From Lachnospiraceae bacterium (GTDB taxonomy: Bacteria; Bacillota; Clostridia; Lachnospirales; Lachnospiraceae): DNA of 64,000 nt. A program made the translations under genes and the position numbers. Of the stretch, positions 30,102 to 41,078 are shown in pieces (the first letter of the stretch is position 1; the number at the start of each line of letters is the position of its first letter). The notes below the pieces were generated by a model, which saw only the letters and a program-made list of their open reading frames with translations, ran no database searches and had not been told where the DNA came from. The stretch covers positions 1-64,000 of the forward strand of contig JAQXIR010000024.1 of the NCBI GenBank assembly GCA_029007885.1, read 5' to 3'.

Positions 30102-32270
30102 TTAAGTTAATAAAGTAAGTACACCTTGATTACTTTGATTTGCCTGTGCCATCATTGCATGACCTACTTGTTCCAAAATATTGATATTGGAATACTGAAC
30201 CATTTCTTTGGCCATGTCGGTATCTCTGATTCTTGATTCGGCAGCGGAAGTGTTTTCAACTACATTTTCCTCATTTGCAATAGTATGTTCTAATCGATTT
30301 TGCTGTGCACCTATTTTACTTCTGTTTGCGGTAACTTTTTGCAATGCTTCTTTTACAGCATCCATTGCAAGAGTAGCAGTATCAGATGTCGCCACATCCA
30401 AATCATGAATACCAAGAAGCGTTGTATTCATATAATCTATTTCAAGAAACATACCATCACCGGCCTCACAACCGGATTGAATCCATAAGCTGTGCTTTTT
30501 TGAGGAATTGGTATCCTGCGCCGGCTGATTGGGAATATCCGGTGTCGAATCCGGAGGCTGTGGTGTCGGAGAGGGAGTTACAGTTTTCCCCTCATTTGTC
30601 GAATAACTGCTTAAAAAGTATTCGGTACGAGTTACCTGCTTTGGATTGATACTGTATTTATATGGACTCGGAAGCGTTACAGTTGCAATTTCCTGTCCAA
30701 TGTAATTTCTCAGTTGGTTCTTTTTGGCAGTTGCATTTGTGATCCCCGGTGTATTAATATGATAGGTTTCCGATGCGTTGTTAAAGGCACCGAATACAGA
30801 GAGCGTATATCCATTCTGGCTTAATTCCGATGTTTTGGAACTATTTAGCGACATGATATTTTCATTTCCTTTGGCGGATATTATTTTTAATGCCAAATCA
30901 CCTGAGGAGTTTTCTGCAAGGCTTAAACTGATAGTAACTCCGCTTATTATTTCCGAAGGAGAATCATAACCCATTGTAGCATAAAAATCATTGGTTCCTC
31001 CATACTGAAAATAGGAAATGTCGGATAATTTGACATCGCTCAATTTATTTGTAATAACCCCACCATCTGTGGGGACTTTTATTCCATTTAATTTCAAAGA
31101 AGAATTGGAGGAAGTATCTCTGTCGATATAGTCCCATTTAAAATTGACGGCATTCAAGGAATTGATTACTTCATCTTTGTTGGAATCATCTGCAATCTTT
31201 CCGGTAAAGGAGACACCGGATACGGAATCTGAAAAAGTAAAACTTTTTCCACCGGCATTATTCCAATCATCAATGCCCATTTGCGCCCAGGTCATTTTCG
31301 TATACGCTGCGGAATAGGAGTTGGGTTTGATTGAAATACCGTCATTATCAGCCTCGATGTAGAGAGTTTTTCCACTGCCCAAAGGATTCCCTGAGAAGAG
31401 TTCATCTGTTTTTGACCCCGGTGTTACGGTAATAGAAGAGACAGTAAGTGCATTTTGGCTGATATTTTTCTGACCTATTTGAAATTCAGTTCCATCTATG
31501 GCACTGATTAAATCACTAATGGTTGCATTTACGTCTGTGTCAAAAGAAAAGGTTAAGCCGTTATATTCAAAATGATAGGTCCCTTCTGCTATGGCATTTG
31601 TATCAATTGCATTACCGGTTGTGTCTTTGACTTCACTCCAGGCAATGGTTGTGCCGTTTATGGAAATTCCCTGTGCTTCTGTTGCAAGTACTGTATAGTT
31701 TCCTTTTGGAATGTTTACCGAAGCACCGGTTAGATGAATTGAATCACGAATAAACCCCTCATGGTCGACGGGCGGTGTGAGCCCTGTTCCGGGAACTGAT
31801 GGTGTCGACGGGATTACGGGTACTGTAAGAGCAGTAGAAACCGGTGTTTTTTCTTCCTTAAACAGGTGCAACTCGTTAAATTTTGTTGTTTCCCCAATTC
31901 TGTCGATTTCCTGTAAGATTTCATGGATTTCCTCTTGAATATATTGTCTGTCTTGCGCGCTGTTTGTACCATTAGCCGCTTTTACGGAGAGTTCTGTAAT
32001 ACGATGTAACATATCATTGACTTCTGCAAGGGCACCGTCTGCTACCTGACAAAGGGAAATGCCGTCTTGCGTATTTGTGATTCCTTGTGTCAAACCGCGG
32101 ATTTGCTTTCGCATTTTTTCTGAAATGGATAATCCGGCAGCATCATCTGCTGCTCTGTTAATGCGATATCCGGAGGATAATTTTTCGGCGGATTTCGTTT
32201 TGCTTTTTACATTTATTCCAAATTGACGTTGCGCATTCATGGCAGAGAGATTATGTGCAACTATATTCAT
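30102..32270 (-). CDS. Flagellin with large (~470 aa) variable central domain
   Basis: N-term MNIVAHNLSAMNAQRQFGINVKSKTKSAEKLSSGYRINRAADDAAGLSISEKMRKQIRGL; C-term ESRIRDTDMAKEMVQYSNINILEQVGHAMMAQANQSNQGVLTLLT. Confidence 0.95.
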   Translation of the reverse strand: MNIVAHNLSAMNAQRQFGINVKSKTKSAEKLSSGYRINRAADDAAGLSISEKMRKQIRGLTQGITNTQDGISLCQVADGALAEVNDMLHRITELSVKAANGTNSAQDRQYIQEEIHEILQEIDRIGETTKFNELHLFKEEKTPVSTALTVPVIPSTPSVPGTGLTPPVDHEGFIRDSIHLTGASVNIPKGNYTVLATEAQGISINGTTIAWSEVKDTTGNAIDTNAIAEGTYHFEYNGLTFSFDTDVNATISDLISAIDGTEFQIGQKNISQNALTVSSITVTPGSKTDELFSGNPLGSGKTLYIEADNDGISIKPNSYSAAYTKMTWAQMGIDDWNNAGGKSFTFSDSVSGVSFTGKIADDSNKDEVINSLNAVNFKWDYIDRDTSSNSSLKLNGIKVPTDGGVITNKLSDVKLSDISYFQYGGTNDFYATMGYDSPSEIISGVTISLSLAENSSGDLALKIISAKGNENIMSLNSSKTSELSQNGYTLSVFGAFNNASETYHINTPGITNATAKKNQLRNYIGQEIATVTLPSPYKYSINPKQVTRTEYFLSSYSTNEGKTVTPSPTPQPPDSTPDIPNQPAQDTNSSKKHSLWIQSGCEAGDGMFLEIDYMNTTLLGIHDLDVATSDTATLAMDAVKEALQKVTANRSKIGAQQNRLEHTIANEENVVENTSAAESRIRDTDMAKEMVQYSNINILEQVGHAMMAQANQSNQGVLTLLT

Positions 32271-32304
32271 AGAACCACCTCAAAAAGTCAATAATATATT
32301 ATTG

Positions 32305-32332
32305 TTATCGGTATATTCGTGAAAAATCTTTA
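32305..32332 (-). promoter_or_regulatory. Sigma-28 (SigD/FliA)-type promoter for flagellin
   Basis: On minus strand TAAA-N16-ACCGATAA, near consensus TAAA-N15-GCCGATAA. Confidence 0.75.
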
Positions 32333-32456
32333 GAATGTCCCTTTTTCCCGGAAAAGGCGACAAATTACAGTGGAAAATTAATTTACATAAAATTTGAAAT
32401 ATGATATGTTTATAAATGGGTGGTATCAACTACAAAAGTATTCATGGAGATGAAAA

Positions 32457-35105
32457 ATGCAGAAAGAAACAGATTACTATAATGCGGAGAAAATTGGTCG
32501 CTTTCTGAATACGTATGGGGAAGTTGCGGGCGTATATATCGCATGGTATGACAGAACCGGAAAGGTTGTGGCAGACTTTGCATGTGCGGAAGATGAGTAT
32601 CGCAAGATTAGGGAGGCTGTTCCGGTATCTTTGTGTCAGGAAATTATTGAACGGGTATCGGGAAACGGCTTGGAAGATCAAGTGATTGAAAATACATATG
32701 TGCAGGAGATTAAAGTGGCAGCAAGTGCGTTAAAACAGGATGGAAGATGTAAAGCTGTCTTGGTTTACTGTGCAGTTATTCAGGATGATTTGGAAGAAGA
32801 TAATGAGGAAGTGGAAGAACCGCGCCTTTTAAAGCGTAGGACTTCACTTCCCCATTTTTTTAAAACCATGGATGTTATGCGGGAAATCGGAATGGAACGG
32901 ATGAAGGCACAACTTGCTATCATGGAGACGGAAGAAGAGAACAGAAAGAGCCAATATTCCGTTCGGGAAATGGCAGAGTCCCTGGAGCGGACGGAAGCAC
33001 TGACGGAGATTTTAAAATATCTTGACAGTGACAAGACGATTGAAAGCATTATGCAGGATTTCCTACGGACAACAGGACAGTATCTTTCCGTGGGAACAGC
33101 AGATATTATTAAGACAAATGAAGAAGATCGCGAATCGGTTGATATTCTGGCACAGTGGAGTGCGGAAAAGGGAATGCCGATTTTTGATAAAATGCATAAT
33201 CAGAAACGTTTTTCTTTCTTGGAAGGAACGAAACCGATTATTGTTTCATCAGATTCCGAATTTTATGTCAGATTGCAGGAAGAACTCGAGAATATTTCCG
33301 TGCATGCGGTTGTTGCAATGCCGATAGAAATTATGGGGCGCATCAATATGTATGCCTGCTTCTTTGAGATGGGAAGGGAGCGTGTCTGGCAGATTGGAGA
33401 ACTACAGTTTTTAAGCGATGCTGTCAGAGTACTCCAGAATATTTTAGAGAAAAGAATTCAAAAAAATTCACTTGCAAGTTCTTATGCATCTTTAGAAGAA
33501 ATTTTAGAAAACGTCGGTTGCGCCATTGTTGTCAAAAATCCGCAGACACAGGAAATACTCTTTGAAAATCAAATGATGAAAGGTTTTTTTGAAAACGAGA
33601 ATGAAAACTTAGGATTAATTGATGCACTTAGTCAAGAAGCACAAAAAGAAGGCGAGACCGAATACTTTGATGATAAAAAGGAAATCTGGTATGAAATCCA
33701 TCATAATATCATCAGCTGGGTGGATGGCAGACCGGTAAGTTTGTATTCAATCTTTGATGTTACGGAAAAAAGAAGATATCAGAAGAAGATTGAGCAGCAG
33801 GCATATACAGACTTTCTGACCGGGTTATATAATCGCATGTGCTGTGAAAGAGACCTTGCAAAGACTGTGGATGAAGCAAAGAAAAGCCAGAAAATGGGTG
33901 CATTGCTCTATCTTGATCTCGATGACTTCAAACATATCAATGACGGTCTCGGACACCAGTATGGAGATGTACTGTTAAAAACAATCAGCAGTTCCTTCAA
34001 GCGGGTAAAAGGGATTGAAGATACCTGTTATCGTATGGGCGGAGATGAATTTGTTATTATTGTTCCGCCTGATAAGGCAGTGGAACTTACAAGGATTGTT
34101 GAAGATATCAAAGCTATTTTTGCAAAACCATGGTTTTTAAAAGATGCTGATTACTATTGTACAATGAGCATGGGTGTTGTCACGTTTCCGGAAGAAGGGG
34201 AGAATGTTCAGGAACTGATAAAAAAAGCGGATATTGCCATGTATGATGCCAAAAAGAGCGGGAAAAACCGAGTGGCAAGATATAATGACGAAAATCGCTC
34301 CGTTTCCAACAGACGACTTGATATGGAAAAAAACATGCGGGATGCTACGGCAAACGGTTATCAGGAATTTGAAATTTATTATCAGCCAATCATTGATATT
34401 CAGAAAAAGGGAACTCCCTGTACGGGAGCGGAAGCACTGATTCGTTGGAACAGTGCGGAACTTGGTTTTATTTCACCGGGGGATTTTATCCCGCTTGCGG
34501 AATACCTTGGGCTGATTAATCCGATTGGCAATCATGTGTTGCAGGAGGCCTGCAGGACATGTAAATCATGGAATGAAAACGGACATCCCGAGTATAAAGT
34601 AAATGTCAATTTATCGGTTATCCAGCTGCTTCAGAACAATATTGTTGAAATTGTTGAGCAGACATTAAAAGATACGGGAATCAATCCGAGAAACTTGACA
34701 CTGGAAGTAACAGAAAGTCTTGCAATCAATGATATGGAGAGAATGAAAGCAATCATGTCAAAGATTCGCCAGCTTGGTGTCAGAATTGCATTGGATGATT
34801 TCGGAACGGGATACTCTTCATTAAACCATATCCGGGAAATTCCGCTGGATGTTATTAAGGTGGATCAATCCTTTGTACGGGAACTGGTGGAAGATGATTA
34901 TTCCAAATCGTTTATCAAAATGGTGGCAGAACTGGCCGGAGCAATCGGAGTAAGTATCTGCGTTGAGGGAATTGAAAAAAAAGAGCAATATAAAGTATTG
35001 GAAGGCATGAAAGTCAGGCTGGTGCAGGGATTCTATTTTGACAGACCGATGCCCAGAGAAGATTTTGAAAAGAAATATGTTGCGAAAGTGGGAGAGAAAA
35101 AGTGA
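32457..35105 (+). CDS. GGDEF-EAL protein with N-terminal sensory (GAF-like) region
   Basis: RMGGDEFVIIV; GAEALIRWN, NVNLSV, LEVTES, ALDDFGTGYSSL, IKVDQSF, VEGIE. Confidence 0.93.
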   Translation: MQKETDYYNAEKIGRFLNTYGEVAGVYIAWYDRTGKVVADFACAEDEYRKIREAVPVSLCQEIIERVSGNGLEDQVIENTYVQEIKVAASALKQDGRCKAVLVYCAVIQDDLEEDNEEVEEPRLLKRRTSLPHFFKTMDVMREIGMERMKAQLAIMETEEENRKSQYSVREMAESLERTEALTEILKYLDSDKTIESIMQDFLRTTGQYLSVGTADIIKTNEEDRESVDILAQWSAEKGMPIFDKMHNQKRFSFLEGTKPIIVSSDSEFYVRLQEELENISVHAVVAMPIEIMGRINMYACFFEMGRERVWQIGELQFLSDAVRVLQNILEKRIQKNSLASSYASLEEILENVGCAIVVKNPQTQEILFENQMMKGFFENENENLGLIDALSQEAQKEGETEYFDDKKEIWYEIHHNIISWVDGRPVSLYSIFDVTEKRRYQKKIEQQAYTDFLTGLYNRMCCERDLAKTVDEAKKSQKMGALLYLDLDDFKHINDGLGHQYGDVLLKTISSSFKRVKGIEDTCYRMGGDEFVIIVPPDKAVELTRIVEDIKAIFAKPWFLKDADYYCTMSMGVVTFPEEGENVQELIKKADIAMYDAKKSGKNRVARYNDENRSVSNRRLDMEKNMRDATANGYQEFEIYYQPIIDIQKKGTPCTGAEALIRWNSAELGFISPGDFIPLAEYLGLINPIGNHVLQEACRTCKSWNENGHPEYKVNVNLSVIQLLQNNIVEIVEQTLKDTGINPRNLTLEVTESLAINDMERMKAIMSKIRQLGVRIALDDFGTGYSSLNHIREIPLDVIKVDQSFVRELVEDDYSKSFIKMVAELAGAIGVSICVEGIEKKEQYKVLEGMKVRLVQGFYFDRPMPREDFEKKYVAKVGEKK

Positions 35106-36616
35106 AACTATCAGATTTACTAAGTTATGATCCAATCACAATCCAATGTCATGACAATCCGGATGCGGATGCGCTGGCATCCGGATATGCATTGTACCGG
35201 TATTTTAAAGATCAGGGAAAGGATGTCAGTTTTTTATATAGTGGTAAGTTCAAACTTCAGAAATCCAATTTGAAACTGATGGTTGAACAACTTGATATTC
35301 CGGTTACGTATCGGGAAGAAGTTACAGAAAAATTGAAAGGACTTTTGTTACTTGTAGATTGTCAGTACGGAGAAAGCAATGTCAGAAAAATAGAGGCTGA
35401 GCAGATAGCGGTCATCGACCATCATCAGATTGAAATACAGGAAAATGAATTCTGTGAGATTCGTCCGAATTTAGGAAGCTGCTCTACCCTTGTATGGAAA
35501 ATGCTCTGTGATGAGAATTATCCGGTTAATCAGGATCAGGTTTTGGGAACTGCTCTCTACTACGGACTGTATTCAGATACCAACCAGTTTGCGGAAATTT
35601 CAAACCCGTTGGACATGGATATGATGGAAGAAATCCCGGTTAATAAGGCATTAATTACAAGATTTCGCAATGCCAATATTTCCATCAAAGAACTGGAAAC
35701 AGCAGGAATTGCATTGATTCGAAATATTTTTAATGACAAACACCGATATGCCATTATCAAAGCACAGCCATGTGATCCGAATGTACTTGGTATTATCAGT
35801 GACTTTTTGTTACAGGTCGATATGGTTGATACATGTGTTGTATACAACGAACTGCCGGACGGATATAAAATCTCGGTTCGAAGCTGTATCAAAGAAGTAC
35901 GAGCAAATGAACTGGCAGAATATTTATGTTCCGGAATTGGCTCGGGAGGAGGTCATCTGGAGAAGGCAGGTGGATTCATCAGCCAAAAGCTGTACCAGAA
36001 AAAGCATCCGCATCTTCATTCAGAAGCATATTTCAGTGATAAATTAAATGACTATTTTGAAAATACAGATATTATTTATGCGGCAAAGGCACAGGTCGAT
36101 ACAACAGATATGAAGATGTATACGAAGAAGAATCTGACAGTCGGCTATGTGAAAGCAAATGATGTTTTCCCAATCGGTACGGAAATCATGGTACGTACAC
36201 TGGAGGGGGACGTCAACCTGAAAGTTACAGAAGATTTGATTATCATGATTGGAATCAAAGGGGAAGTATATCCGACAAATTATAAAAAGTTTTCTAAGTC
36301 CTATCAGGTGCTTGAAGGAAAATATAATCCGGAGGAGTCTGTTGTAAAAGCAGAATATATTCCGATGATTAAGAGCGCATCAGATGGTGCTTCCAGAATG
36401 ATTACCGAATTTGCAGGAAGATGTATTTCAACCGGAAAAACAACAATTTATGCGAAACGGATTTCCAAAATTACGAAAATTTTTACCATGTGGGATGAAA
36501 GTAAATATATGCTCGGTAAGCCGGGAGACTATCTTGCGGTGCGTAGCGATGATCCACATGATATTTACATTGTAGAAAAAAATATTTTTGGAAAAACGTA
36601 TTCAGAAGTTGAATAA
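35102..36616 (+). CDS. DHH/DHHA1 family phosphoesterase (NrnA-like)
   Basis: ITIQCHDNPDADALASGYAL...VIDHHQIE...GSGGGHLEKAGGFI; GTG start overlapping upstream TGA. Confidence 0.85.
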   Translation: MKLSDLLSYDPITIQCHDNPDADALASGYALYRYFKDQGKDVSFLYSGKFKLQKSNLKLMVEQLDIPVTYREEVTEKLKGLLLLVDCQYGESNVRKIEAEQIAVIDHHQIEIQENEFCEIRPNLGSCSTLVWKMLCDENYPVNQDQVLGTALYYGLYSDTNQFAEISNPLDMDMMEEIPVNKALITRFRNANISIKELETAGIALIRNIFNDKHRYAIIKAQPCDPNVLGIISDFLLQVDMVDTCVVYNELPDGYKISVRSCIKEVRANELAEYLCSGIGSGGGHLEKAGGFISQKLYQKKHPHLHSEAYFSDKLNDYFENTDIIYAAKAQVDTTDMKMYTKKNLTVGYVKANDVFPIGTEIMVRTLEGDVNLKVTEDLIIMIGIKGEVYPTNYKKFSKSYQVLEGKYNPEESVVKAEYIPMIKSASDGASRMITEFAGRCISTGKTTIYAKRISKITKIFTMWDESKYMLGKPGDYLAVRSDDPHDIYIVEKNIFGKTYSEVE

Positions 36617-36630
36617 AACAGGAATGTTTC

Positions 36631-37041
36631 ATGAAAAGAAAATATTACGGAAGATTTTCTGACTATACAGAACCGGATATCAGTTCCTGCCGGTTTTCGG
36701 ACGGTGCCGTAATCTATGAAAAGAAAACGGCACAACCACGCTATCCGGATATGGAGGAGCTTTGGGAAAAATTTATTAAACAAATATATGACAAGATGAA
36801 AGAAGCCATGCAAAGCGGCAATTATGAGCCTGAGACTATCGGGAATGAACTAATCTACTGGGCAGGCAGAAAGGATGCATTTGCAGTGGCACTCATCTTA
36901 AATATGCACCGGGAGTATTGCAGAAAGTGGTTTTTTGATGAAAGTACGCCAAAAGAAGTTGCGGATCTTATTGCAAATCTTCAGTTTTCCTTGTTATCGG
37001 GAAATTCTTATGATAAGATGAAAAAGATATCAGAGTCTTAA
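36631..37041 (+). CDS. Hypothetical protein
   Basis: 136 aa ORF, co-directional in a tight gene run. Confidence 0.6.
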   Translation: MKRKYYGRFSDYTEPDISSCRFSDGAVIYEKKTAQPRYPDMEELWEKFIKQIYDKMKEAMQSGNYEPETIGNELIYWAGRKDAFAVALILNMHREYCRKWFFDESTPKEVADLIANLQFSLLSGNSYDKMKKISES

Positions 37042-37077
37042 CAGACGAATGATGAGGAGAACAGGAGAGATTGGCAT

Positions 37078-38745
37078 ATGAGTAGTGAGAATAAGAATTT
37101 TATTGAACAGATTATCGATAAAGACTTAGCAGAAGGAGTCTATGATACCGTACATACAAGATTTCCGCCGGAACCGAACGGATATCTTCATATCGGACAT
37201 GCTAAAAGCATTCTCTTAAACTACGGACTGGCGCAGGAATACGGCGGTCAGTTTAACATGCGTTTTGACGATACAAATCCGACAAAGGAAAAGATAGAAT
37301 TTGTGGAATCTATCAAAAAGGATATTCAGTGGCTTGGAGCGGATTGGGAAGATCGTCTTTTCTTTGCGTCCGATTATTTTGATCAAATGTATGAAGGCGC
37401 CGTGAAATTGATTAAAAAGGGAAAAGCGTATGTTTCCGATCTTTCCGCGGATGAAATCAGAGAGTACAGAGGAACCTTAACAGAGCCCGGTAAAGAAGAT
37501 CCCGGTTCCTTAAGGAGCATAGAGGAAAATCTGGCACTTTTTGAGGATATGAAAAACGATAAATTTGCAGACGGCGAAAAGGTTTTGCGTGCAAGAATCG
37601 ATATGGCTTCTCCGAATATGAATATGCGCGATCCTGTCATTTATCGTGTGGCACATATTCCGCACCATAATACGGGAACGAAATGGGTGATTTATCCGAT
37701 GTATGATTTTGCCCATCCGATTGAGGATGCAATTGAAGGCATTACCCATTCTATCTGCACGCTGGAGTTTGAAGACCACAGACCGTTATATGACTGGGTA
37801 GTCAGAGAACTGGAATATCCTCACCCGCCGAAACAGATTGAATTTGCAAAGATGTATTTAACAAATGTTGTGACCGGAAAACGCTATATTAAGAAACTGG
37901 TAGAGGATGGAATTGTAGACGGATGGGATGATCCCCGCCTTGTTTCCATTGCAGCATTGCGCCGCAGAGGTTTTACGCCGGAATCGATTAAGATGTTTGT
38001 GGATTTATGTGGTGTCAGCAAGAGCAATTCTTCGGTAGATTATGCAATGTTAGAATACTGCATCCGCGAAGATTTGAAACTGAAAAAGCCGAGAATCATG
38101 GCCACACTTGATCCGATTAAACTTGTGATTGACAATTATCCGGAAGGACAGACAGAGATGTTAACCGTTCCGAATAATCTGGAAAATGAAGAACTGGGCA
38201 CAAGACAGGTACCATTTGGAAGAGAGCTTTATATTGATCGGGATGATTTTATGGAAGAACCCGTCAAAAAATATTTCCGCCTCTATCCGGGAAACGAAGT
38301 CAGATTGATGTATGCGTACTTTGTAACATGTACCGGATGTGTGAAAGATGAAAACGGAAAGGTGATTGAAGTACACTGCACCTATGATCCGGAGACGAAA
38401 AGCGGAAGCGGATTTACAGGACGTAAGGTAAAAGGAACCATTCACTGGGTACCGGTAAAAGAAGCATTACAGGCAGAAGTGCGTCTGTATGAAAATATCA
38501 TTGATGAAGAAAAAGGTGTCTATAACGAAGACGGTTCCTTAAACTTAAATCCGAATTCCAAGACTGTTCTGACAAATTGCTATGTGGAACCAATCTTGAA
38601 AGATGCGCAGCCGTTTGATAGTTTCCAGTTTGTACGTCAGGGATATTTCTGCGTGGACTGCAAGGACTCCAAACCGGGCGTTCCTGTCTTTAACAGGATT
38701 GTTTCTTTAAAGAGTTCATTTGTACTACCGAAAAAAGAGGACTAA
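37078..38745 (+). CDS. glnS: Glutaminyl-tRNA synthetase
   Basis: [31 protein letters not shown]...[17 protein letters not shown]...[22 protein letters not shown]. Confidence 0.95.
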   Translation: MSSENKNFIEQIIDKDLAEGVYDTVHTRFPPEPNGYLHIGHAKSILLNYGLAQEYGGQFNMRFDDTNPTKEKIEFVESIKKDIQWLGADWEDRLFFASDYFDQMYEGAVKLIKKGKAYVSDLSADEIREYRGTLTEPGKEDPGSLRSIEENLALFEDMKNDKFADGEKVLRARIDMASPNMNMRDPVIYRVAHIPHHNTGTKWVIYPMYDFAHPIEDAIEGITHSICTLEFEDHRPLYDWVVRELEYPHPPKQIEFAKMYLTNVVTGKRYIKKLVEDGIVDGWDDPRLVSIAALRRRGFTPESIKMFVDLCGVSKSNSSVDYAMLEYCIREDLKLKKPRIMATLDPIKLVIDNYPEGQTEMLTVPNNLENEELGTRQVPFGRELYIDRDDFMEEPVKKYFRLYPGNEVRLMYAYFVTCTGCVKDENGKVIEVHCTYDPETKSGSGFTGRKVKGTIHWVPVKEALQAEVRLYENIIDEEKGVYNEDGSLNLNPNSKTVLTNCYVEPILKDAQPFDSFQFVRQGYFCVDCKDSKPGVPVFNRIVSLKSSFVLPKKED

Positions 38746-38759
38746 AGAGAGGCATTACT

Positions 38760-39620
38760 ATGGAAAACGGAATTTTTGCAGGACTCGAAGCAATGGGGCT
38801 CGGTGATTTGAAGGATGAAGATATTTTTAAAGATAATCATTTAGAACCGACACAGAATCAGGAGACCGGAAAAGAAAAGAAACCGCAGATACGCGAAGAG
38901 GATATGCTGTTTGACAAAACTTATGAATGTCCGGTATGCAATTCTTCGTTTAAAGAGAGAACACTTCGTACCGGAAAAGCAAGATTAATTGGGACGGATA
39001 TGGATCTTCGGGCAAAATTTGAAGGTATCGAACCCCTTAAATATGATGTGGTATTATGTCCAAGATGCGGATATACGGCGGTGTCCAGATATTTCGGACC
39101 ACTTGCAACACCGCAACGGAAAAAGATTCTGGAAAAGATTACACCAAACTATATAAAACAGGAAGAACACCATGAGGTGTTTTCTTATGAAGAAGCAATC
39201 AATCGTTACCGTCTTGCACTTGTAAATGCAGTCGTTAAGATGGCAAAGGCAAGTGAAAAGGCATATATCTGTCTTCGGGCGGGATGGCTTGTAAGAAGTT
39301 ACCTGGAAAGTCTTAACGAGGAAGAGCCTCAAAATGTTGATAAAATTCATGAGACAGAGCAACTTGAAAACGAGTTTTTGAAAAATGCGTATGATGGATT
39401 TACGACAGCACGCGGACAGGAAGGGTATCCGATGTGCGGAATGGATGAAGTGACGGTAGACTATCTGATTGCAAATCTATCCATGAGATTTGGGCATTAC
39501 GATGAGGCAGCAAAGATACTTTCTGCGCTATTGGTATCCCCTTCCTGCAATAACAGGATGAAAGACAAGGTGCGGGATTTAAGAGAGGAACTGAAAACCC
39601 GGTTGCTGAATGATAAATAA
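38760..39620 (+). CDS. DUF2225 domain protein (zinc ribbon CPVC...CPRC)
   Basis: YECPVCNSSFKERTLRTGKARLIGTDMDLRAKFEGIEPLKYDVVLCPRCGYTAV. Confidence 0.85.
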   Translation: MENGIFAGLEAMGLGDLKDEDIFKDNHLEPTQNQETGKEKKPQIREEDMLFDKTYECPVCNSSFKERTLRTGKARLIGTDMDLRAKFEGIEPLKYDVVLCPRCGYTAVSRYFGPLATPQRKKILEKITPNYIKQEEHHEVFSYEEAINRYRLALVNAVVKMAKASEKAYICLRAGWLVRSYLESLNEEEPQNVDKIHETEQLENEFLKNAYDGFTTARGQEGYPMCGMDEVTVDYLIANLSMRFGHYDEAAKILSALLVSPSCNNRMKDKVRDLREELKTRLLNDK

Positions 39621-39631
39621 AGAGGAATAAT

Positions 39632-41035
39632 ATGAATGAACTGACCATTGAGTTGTCGGATTGCAGTGGGAAACATTTGTATGAACAGATTTATGAGTAT
39701 ATAAAGAGGGAAATTGTGGAAGGCAGGCTTCGTACAAATGAAAAACTGCCGTCCACAAGAGCCCTTTCTTTGTGTCTGCAGGTTTCCCGCAGTACCGTAT
39801 CGCTTGCATATGAACAGCTTCTGGCAGAGGGGTATATTGATGCAAAAAGAGGGAGCGGCTTCTATGTATGCAAAATTGACGGACTGTATCGGACAAAAGA
39901 TACACAGCAGAAAGAAGAAAACATCCGTACTCCCGAAGCAGACAAAGCAAAATATGTTTTCTCTCCGACGGAAGTGGATATGTCACAGTTTCCGTTTGAT
40001 GTATGGAAAAAGATATCAAAGGATATTCTGATTGATGCAAATAAGGAATTGTTCTCTCTCGGGGATCCGCAAGGCGATATGGAGCTGCGTGAATCAATCC
40101 GGGAGTATCTTCATGCGGCAAGAGGGGTGAACTGCCTGCCGCAACAGATTATAGTCGGAGCCGGGAATGACTGCCTTTTGATGATTTTACATTATCTTCT
40201 TAATAAAGAAACGATATTTGCATTTGAAAATCCGACTTATGTAAAAGCATATCGGACTTTTGCGGATGCCGGATTTCCGGTACGTCTGATTTCAATGGAC
40301 GAAAGCGGTATGTGCGTGGAAGAACTGAAGCAGAGCGGTGCACAGATTGCTTATGTAATGCCGTCCCATCAATATCCTACCGGAACGGTTATGCCAATCG
40401 GCAGAAGAATGGAACTGCTAAAATGGGCAGGAGGGGCAAAAGACCGCTATGTGATTGAAGATGACTATGATAGTGAATTTCGATATAAAGGAAAACCGAT
40501 TCCTTCCTTACAGTCTTCCGATACAGAAGAAAAGGTCATCTATATCGGTACCTTTTCCAAGTCTGTTGCACCGGCAATCCGTGTTGCCTATATGGTGCTT
40601 CCGAAACCCCTTCTTACCATTTATCGGAAGGAGAGCCGTTTCTTTTCTTCGACTGTATCAAGGATTGATCAGAGGATTTTAAATGAATTTATAAAAAGCG
40701 GAGCATTTGAACGGTATTTAAACAGAATGCGGAAAGTATACAGGGGAAAACATGATATGCTGCTTACTCTGCTGAGACCGTTTGAAAAGAAATTTCGCAT
40801 TACAGGCGAGAATGCGGGGCTTCATATTTTGCTGACAGCAAAAGAAGAATGCTCGGAACAGGAATTGGTTTTAAAAGCTGCAAAAAAAGGTGTGAAAGTT
40901 TTTGCGATGGAAGACAATTTGATTGCAGAGGACCAAAAAAGGAAAAGAAAACCGACTCTGATTCTTGGCTATGCAGGGATGACAGAAAAAGAAATGAAAA
41001 AAGGAGTGGAACTTCTTTACGAGGCGTGGCTATAA
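39632..41035 (+). CDS. MocR/PdxR-like GntR-aminotransferase fusion regulator
   Basis: GntR wHTH LPSTRALSLCLQVSRSTVSLAYEQLLAEGYIDAKRGSGFYV plus PLP domain IGTFSKSVAPAIRVAYMVLP. Confidence 0.92.
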   Translation: MNELTIELSDCSGKHLYEQIYEYIKREIVEGRLRTNEKLPSTRALSLCLQVSRSTVSLAYEQLLAEGYIDAKRGSGFYVCKIDGLYRTKDTQQKEENIRTPEADKAKYVFSPTEVDMSQFPFDVWKKISKDILIDANKELFSLGDPQGDMELRESIREYLHAARGVNCLPQQIIVGAGNDCLLMILHYLLNKETIFAFENPTYVKAYRTFADAGFPVRLISMDESGMCVEELKQSGAQIAYVMPSHQYPTGTVMPIGRRMELLKWAGGAKDRYVIEDDYDSEFRYKGKPIPSLQSSDTEEKVIYIGTFSKSVAPAIRVAYMVLPKPLLTIYRKESRFFSSTVSRIDQRILNEFIKSGAFERYLNRMRKVYRGKHDMLLTLLRPFEKKFRITGENAGLHILLTAKEECSEQELVLKAAKKGVKVFAMEDNLIAEDQKRKRKPTLILGYAGMTEKEMKKGVELLYEAWL

Positions 41036-41071
41036 AAAAACGGCGGATTGCAGAATGCATTCGCCGTTTTT
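41036..41071. terminator. Terminator-like hairpin
   Basis: AAAAACGGCG...CGCCGTTTTT. Confidence 0.7.
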
Positions 41072-41078
41072 GGTCATA

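Noticed and set aside
39579-40121. 180-aa minus-strand ORF antisense to the MocR-like regulator
   Set aside because: Overlaps an intact GntR-aminotransferase gene; composition like an antisense artefact.
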